From Lantana camara (Eukaryota; Streptophyta; Magnoliopsida; Lamiales; Verbenaceae): 64,000 bases of DNA. Made by a program: the position numbers and the translations under genes. Below, one piece after another: positions 59,465 through 64,000 of this stretch (its first letter is position 1; every line of letters begins with the position of its first letter). Location: assembly GCA_037501455.1 (NCBI GenBank), contig CM074862.1, positions 84,398,501 through 84,462,500 on the forward strand. Direction: 5' to 3'. Under the pieces are notes generated by a model, which was not told the DNA's origin, did no database searches, and was given only the letters and a program-made list of their open reading frames with translations.

Positions 59465-61693
59465 GAAGATAGATACTTGGAAAGAGCTTCTGAGCTAGTG
59501 GTTCAAGTGAAGAAGTTGCTGGAGGAAGAATTGACGGAGCCAATTCAGCAATTGGAGTTGATTGATGATTTGCAGAACACGGGAATATCTTACCACTTCG
59601 AGGATGAAATCAACCAAATCTTAAAGTCTATGTATGATGATTGTCAAGACAAATATAATAGCAAGAATTCTAAAATCGAAAGAGATTTGTACGCAACAGC
59701 TCTGGAATTCAGACTTTTCAGACAACATGGTTTTACCATCGGTCAAGGTGATTAAATTAGTTATAACTTATATATATATATATACCCACTTTTCACATAT
59801 GCATGGATAACTTTTCCTGAAACTTGAAATATTTATTGTACTTTTTCCAATATTGCAGAGATATTCGATTGTTTCAAGAATGACAAGCACGACTTTAAGG
59901 CATGCCTCAGTGACGATACACGAGGATTGTTGCAACTTTATGAAGCTTCTTTCCTATTAACAGAAGGTGAGGGGACCTTAGAGAAAGCAAAAGAATTTGC
60001 TACCCATTTTCTGCGAAAGAAACTTGATGACCAGGATAATAATGGAATATTAAACAATGAGAATATTTCATTATTGGTCCACAATGCTCTGGAGCTCCCG
60101 ATTCATTGGAGGGTTCAAAGGCCAAATGCAAGATGGTTTATTGATGCATACGAGAGGAGGACAAATAATAATTGAATCGTTCTTGAGCTTGCGAAATTGG
60201 ATTTCAACATTGTTCAAGCAACATTGCTTCATCAAGAACTTAAAGAAGCCTCAAGGTGATATCCAAAATATCTTAAATTTTGCATTAATTTTTACGTTGA
60301 ATCCCTATCTAAAGGATATCTGACTTGTTTATTTCAATCCATAAATACAGATGGTGGAAGCAAACACGTTTAGCTGAGTATTTGCCATTTGCGAGGATAG
60401 ACTGGTGGAGAATTACTTGTGGACCACTGGTGTAATTTCTAATCCTGAGCATGGATATGCAAGAATAATGGCCACCAAATTCAATGCTTTAGTAACAGTA
60501 ATTGATGATATATTTGATGTGTATGGTAGCTTAGAAGAACTTCAATTATTTCATGATGTAATTCAAAGGTTAGAACTATTAATTTACATTATAAAAAGTG
60601 TTTATTCGTACGTGGCCTTTTAATCTTTGTCGTCCATATTGATGCAGGTGGGATATTGAAGTGATGGATCAACTCCCACGCTATATGCAAATATGTTACT
60701 TAGCACTCAACAACTTTATCGATGAGATGGCGTATAAAGTTCTTAAAGAAAAAGGAGATGTTATCATCACTCATTTAAGAAAATTCGTAATACTATACTT
60801 TCTTGAAGTACTTCAATTTTTTCTATCTCTGTATATTCTTTGTTTCCTCTTTACAGAAACTAGCTATTGCAGTGGACGGATTTATGTCGCACTTATTTGC
60901 AAGAGGCGAAGTGGTATGCGAGGGGGTATACACTGACGATGGAAGAATATATGAATAATGCATGGATTTCAATATCAGCTCCTGTAATCCTTTCCCATCT
61001 ATACTTTCTTTTGTCAAATCCAATAGACATTGAAGGTATTCAAAGTTTGTATGAAGACCACAACATTATCCAATATTCCGGAATGATTCTAAGACTTGCA
61101 GATGATTTAGGAACATCATCGGTACTACTACATCTGTTTTTTTTACTTTTTACTTTTTTATTCTCTAACCACTAGTCACTTTTACTATTCAAACTTTTTG
61201 AAAAGCAGAGTTTTTAGAACACTACATAATTAACCTTAAATTTTATTTTCAGTATATAGTTACAAAGATCTAATGCTGATTTCAATAACTTCCTTTCCTT
61301 TTATTTTTTATTTTAGTGACTTATTCCATCTAAACGCAAATTTATATTCTTTTTCGTCTTTTATATTCTCTCTCCCAATGTGAAAAATCATTAATTATGC
61401 AGGACGAGATGAAAAGAGGCGATGTACCAAAATCAATCGAGTGTTACATGAACGAAAGCGATGCATCTAGAGAAGAGGCATCTGAATATGTAAGGACTTT
61501 GATATGGAAGACATGGAAAAAGATGAACGAACTACGGGTGACAAATTATCCATTCCAGCAAAATTTTGTTGCATGTGCCGTAAATCTTGGCAGGATGGCG
61601 CAATTTATGTATCAAAATGGAGATGGACATGGAATTCAGAGTGATGAGAACAAGGAACGTATTTCAACTGTGTTGTTTAAGCCTATACTGTAG

Positions 61694-62005
61694 CTTCGAT
61701 AGAATTTATTTTGTTCGAGTATAGAATTTTAAGAAGAAAATAGAAAGAATATGAAAAATGTTATATAATATATATGGTCCCTGAATTCTCAACTTGAATT
61801 GTAAAACACTGTCTTCAAAACCGGTGAAGTTCTCGATGAATTTTATCGATATATTTCATTGGAAAAGTTCATTGTTCACTATTTCTTTTTAAAATGATAA
61901 ATATACTGATTCCCCAATTATCCCCAACTTATATGTACAAATATTTACCACTAAGCAATTTGTTCTTTTTTCTTTCACTAATATTAATAATAAAAAGTTT
62001 TATGT
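61694..62005. other. 3' flank of the terpene synthase
   Basis: About 310 bp, AT-rich, with no recognisable gene and no standard AATAAA. It leads into the right copy of the segmental duplication. Confidence 0.5.
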
Positions 62006-62714
62006 AGCAGAAAAGATTATTCATTGCACCAAAAAAAAAAGAAAAAAAGATTATTCAATCTTGACATTTAGTTTGTGGAAGCCACTTTGTTATTCTTCTA
62101 TTTATCTAATAGAAGTTTACTAAAATAAAAATAAAAGGTACTGCATCACGTAACGTTCTTCTGTTCGAAATCAAGCAACTTTCCGATGACGTTCGAGAGC
62201 ATTTTTGTCATTTTATGCATATTAATAAAAGCAAATGACGTTGCACATTAAATACATACACATTTTATCTAAATATTTTTAATAATTAATTATCAAAACG
62301 AAAAATTTTGAAATATTGAAGATTTTATTTTAAATATAGTAATAGAACCTTAATCGAAACTTAAATTTTTAATGGACATTCACATATACAAACTAAAAAA
62401 TTTATGAGCAAATTATCAAAAACGTCCCGTAAAATGAGCCATATATGGTTTTGGTCCCAAGAGTGGTCGGTGTCTCACTTTTGGTCCCATAAAGTGGCAT
62501 TTGTCTCATTTTTTGTCCCATTGACCCATTTCCGTCCAAGATAACGGTTTGACCGTTAAAAAAGTTACTTTTTATCCTATTTTCTTAAAAAATTACTTTT
62601 TAATCCGTTAAAAAAGTTACTTTTACTGTTAAAACATATTATATATATATATATAATATTATATTATACGTATATATACAAATATTATATTGTATATATA
62701 TTATATTATAGTAC

Positions 62715-62764
<50 letters not shown>

Positions 62765-63005
62765 TATAGTACATTATATTATACGTATTATACACATATA
62801 TATACATACTATATACTGTATATTATATTATACGTATTATACATATATATATGTGTATATATATATATATATATAATATTTGTATATATAATATTTTATA
62901 ATATAATATATATATCTATATATATATATATAATATTATAAATATTTTATAAAATAATATATCTATATATATATAATACAATATTTTATAAATATAAAAT
63001 ATTTA

Positions 63006-63049
<44 letters not shown>

Positions 63050-63056
63050 ACGTATA

Positions 63057-63132
<76 letters not shown>

Positions 63133-63243
63133 ATAGTATACGTATTATACAGATATATATACATACAATATACTATATATTATATTATACTTATTATACA
63201 TAATATATATATATATATATAACACAATATATTATAAATATTT

Positions 63244-63281
<38 letters not shown>

Positions 63282-63286
63282 AATAT

Positions 63287-63345
<59 letters not shown>

Positions 63346-64000
63346 ATATATATTATATTTTGTTTGGGGTGAAAATATATAATATAAATAGTTTGGGGGT
63401 GAAAATGTGGAATTTAAATAGTTTGGGGTAATTTTAAAAATATAAAAGAACCAAAAGGACTAAAAAGTAACTTTTTTAATGGTCAAACCGTTATCTTGGA
63501 CGCAAATGGGTCAATGGGACCAAAAATGAGACAAATGCCACTTTATGGGACCAAAAGTGAGACACCGACCACTCTTGGGACCAAAACCGTATATGGCTCA
63601 CTTTACGGGACGTTTTTGATAATTTGCTCAAAATTTATATTCTTAATTTAACATTCACTTATAAATTATAATGCACAAATATTTTAAAAATATTATTTTA
63701 TTATGTTGTGTTATGTTTATATCGGACATTGTGTCAAAAACCTCTTGATGCTATCGTAATTAGCGCAACTAAGTTTTTATTTTAGTTCTTATCTTATTAC
63801 TCCATTGCTGCTATGAAATTATTAATGCATGGGCTCATAAATATCATTGTTAGACTTTATGCTACTATAAGCCTAGAATTTAATAGGCCTCACAGGTGTT
63901 ACGGTCCAGCCAAACAGGCCCAGTCGTTGCCTCTTACTCACGGCCACCAATAGATGTTCACGCCCAGCAGGTAGTCCGGACAAGAGAAAGACTTTGGCCC
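62006..64000. repeat. Right copy of the segmental duplication (with MITE insertion)
   Basis: Direct counterpart of 1-775, from the agaaaagattattcattgca word to the window end. It is interrupted at 62406-63629 by a MITE. Flanking identity is high (for example catcacgtaacgttcttctg and catgggctcataaatatcat in both). It contains no gene. Confidence 0.9.
62406..63629. mobile_element. Mutator-type MITE with TA-rich core, empty site known
   Basis: Begins GAGCAAATTATCAAAAACG and ends with its reverse complement. Terminal inverted repeats are about 165 bp (to about 62575 and from about 63463) with words such as ggtcccaagagtggtcggtg and gataacggtttgacc in both arms. It is flanked by AAAATTTAT (62397-62405 and 63630-63638). 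The duplicate segment has a single, uninterrupted aatttat at this point (near 391-400). The interior is almost entirely TA/ATA repeats (about 62640-63360) and codes for nothing. Confidence 0.92.

Larger units (their letters stand above)
57594..61693 (+). pseudogene. Terpene synthase, TPS-b (monoterpene synthase) type, seven exons
   Basis: Class I terpene synthase: family members ionise geranyl diphosphate in plastids. Exons by splice sites and homology are 57594-57809, 59465-59747, 59859-60255, 60351-60568, 60648-60786, 60873-61121 and 61403-61693. Exon 1 has RRSGNHEPPLWDFDYIQSLS with the RR(x8)W motif. Exon 2 has ERASELVVQVKKLLEEELTE and YHFEDEI. Exon 3 has [18 protein letters not shown]. 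Exon 4 has the metal-binding DDIFD (60504-60518). Exons 6 and 7 form the second metal site across the junction (DDLGTSS then DE). The end is GRMAQFMYQNGDGHG. Lesions are a TGA in exon 3 (60173-60175) and one base missing in exon 4 near 60394 (218 bp instead of the expected 219). The ancestral ATG of exon 1 is lost, and the start used is a downstream ATG. Intron 1 is 1.65 kb because of a Helitron. The terpene product cannot be predicted. Confidence 0.88.

Noticed and set aside
60857..60872. Frameshift at the start of terpene synthase exon 6
   Set aside because: An acceptor 16 bases further on (ctattgcag before TGG at 60873) restores the normal frame and family exon length (249 bp), so no lesion is needed.
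62690..62941. Open frame of Tyr/Ile repeats
   Set aside because: Product of TA microsatellite translation inside a MITE.

Overview
This is a repeat-dense nuclear window from a flowering plant. It contains Ty3/gypsy retrotransposons with chromodomains and Athila-like relatives, a Mutator-like element (MULE) carrying a Ulp1-type protease gene, MITEs, a Helitron, and a terpene synthase with the usual seven-exon plant layout. The terpene synthase resembles the TPS-b (monoterpene) class of asterids, so a Lamiales-like eudicot is a reasonable guess, but that is inference. No bacterial-type features are present.

Layout. Positions 1-775 and 62006-64000 are two copies of one segment. The right copy has been split by a Mutator-type MITE, and the left copy preserves the empty site. 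From 776 to 4660 there are intergenic sequence, two MITEs and a 266-bp tandem duplication. From 4662 to 53223 lies one old autonomous-type MULE. Its terminal inverted repeats survive at both ends. It has a DUF1985/Ulp1 (C48) gene on + and a mudrA-like transposase gene on -, converging on a large palindromic 42-bp minisatellite (21585-23470).

This MULE of about 7.9 kb has been blown up to 48.6 kb by nested LTR retrotransposons. Element A (6403-16239) and a solo LTR (16794-20865) sit in the C48 gene. Element B (24701-51487, TSD CTTGG) sits in the transposase gene. B contains rearranged Athila-like pieces (28781-37295) and a further complete chromovirus, element C (37646-48314, TSD TTTAC). All retrotransposon reading frames seen carry stops or frameshifts.

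To the right, 53231-54146 is a short relative of the MULE with the same termini, followed by a tandem repeat array and a tRNA-derived SINE-like piece. From 55.8 to 61.7 kb is the terpene synthase locus. It has a TATA box, a degraded first-exon copy, fold-back and hAT-like elements, a second first-exon copy, a Helitron in intron 1, and exons 2-7. A stop codon in exon 3 and a 1-bp deletion in exon 4 make it a pseudogene as read.

The strongest candidate for something undescribed is the MULE's central palindromic minisatellite. The two arms carry the same rare repeat variants in mirror order, so a whole array was duplicated in inverse orientation between two convergent transposon genes.
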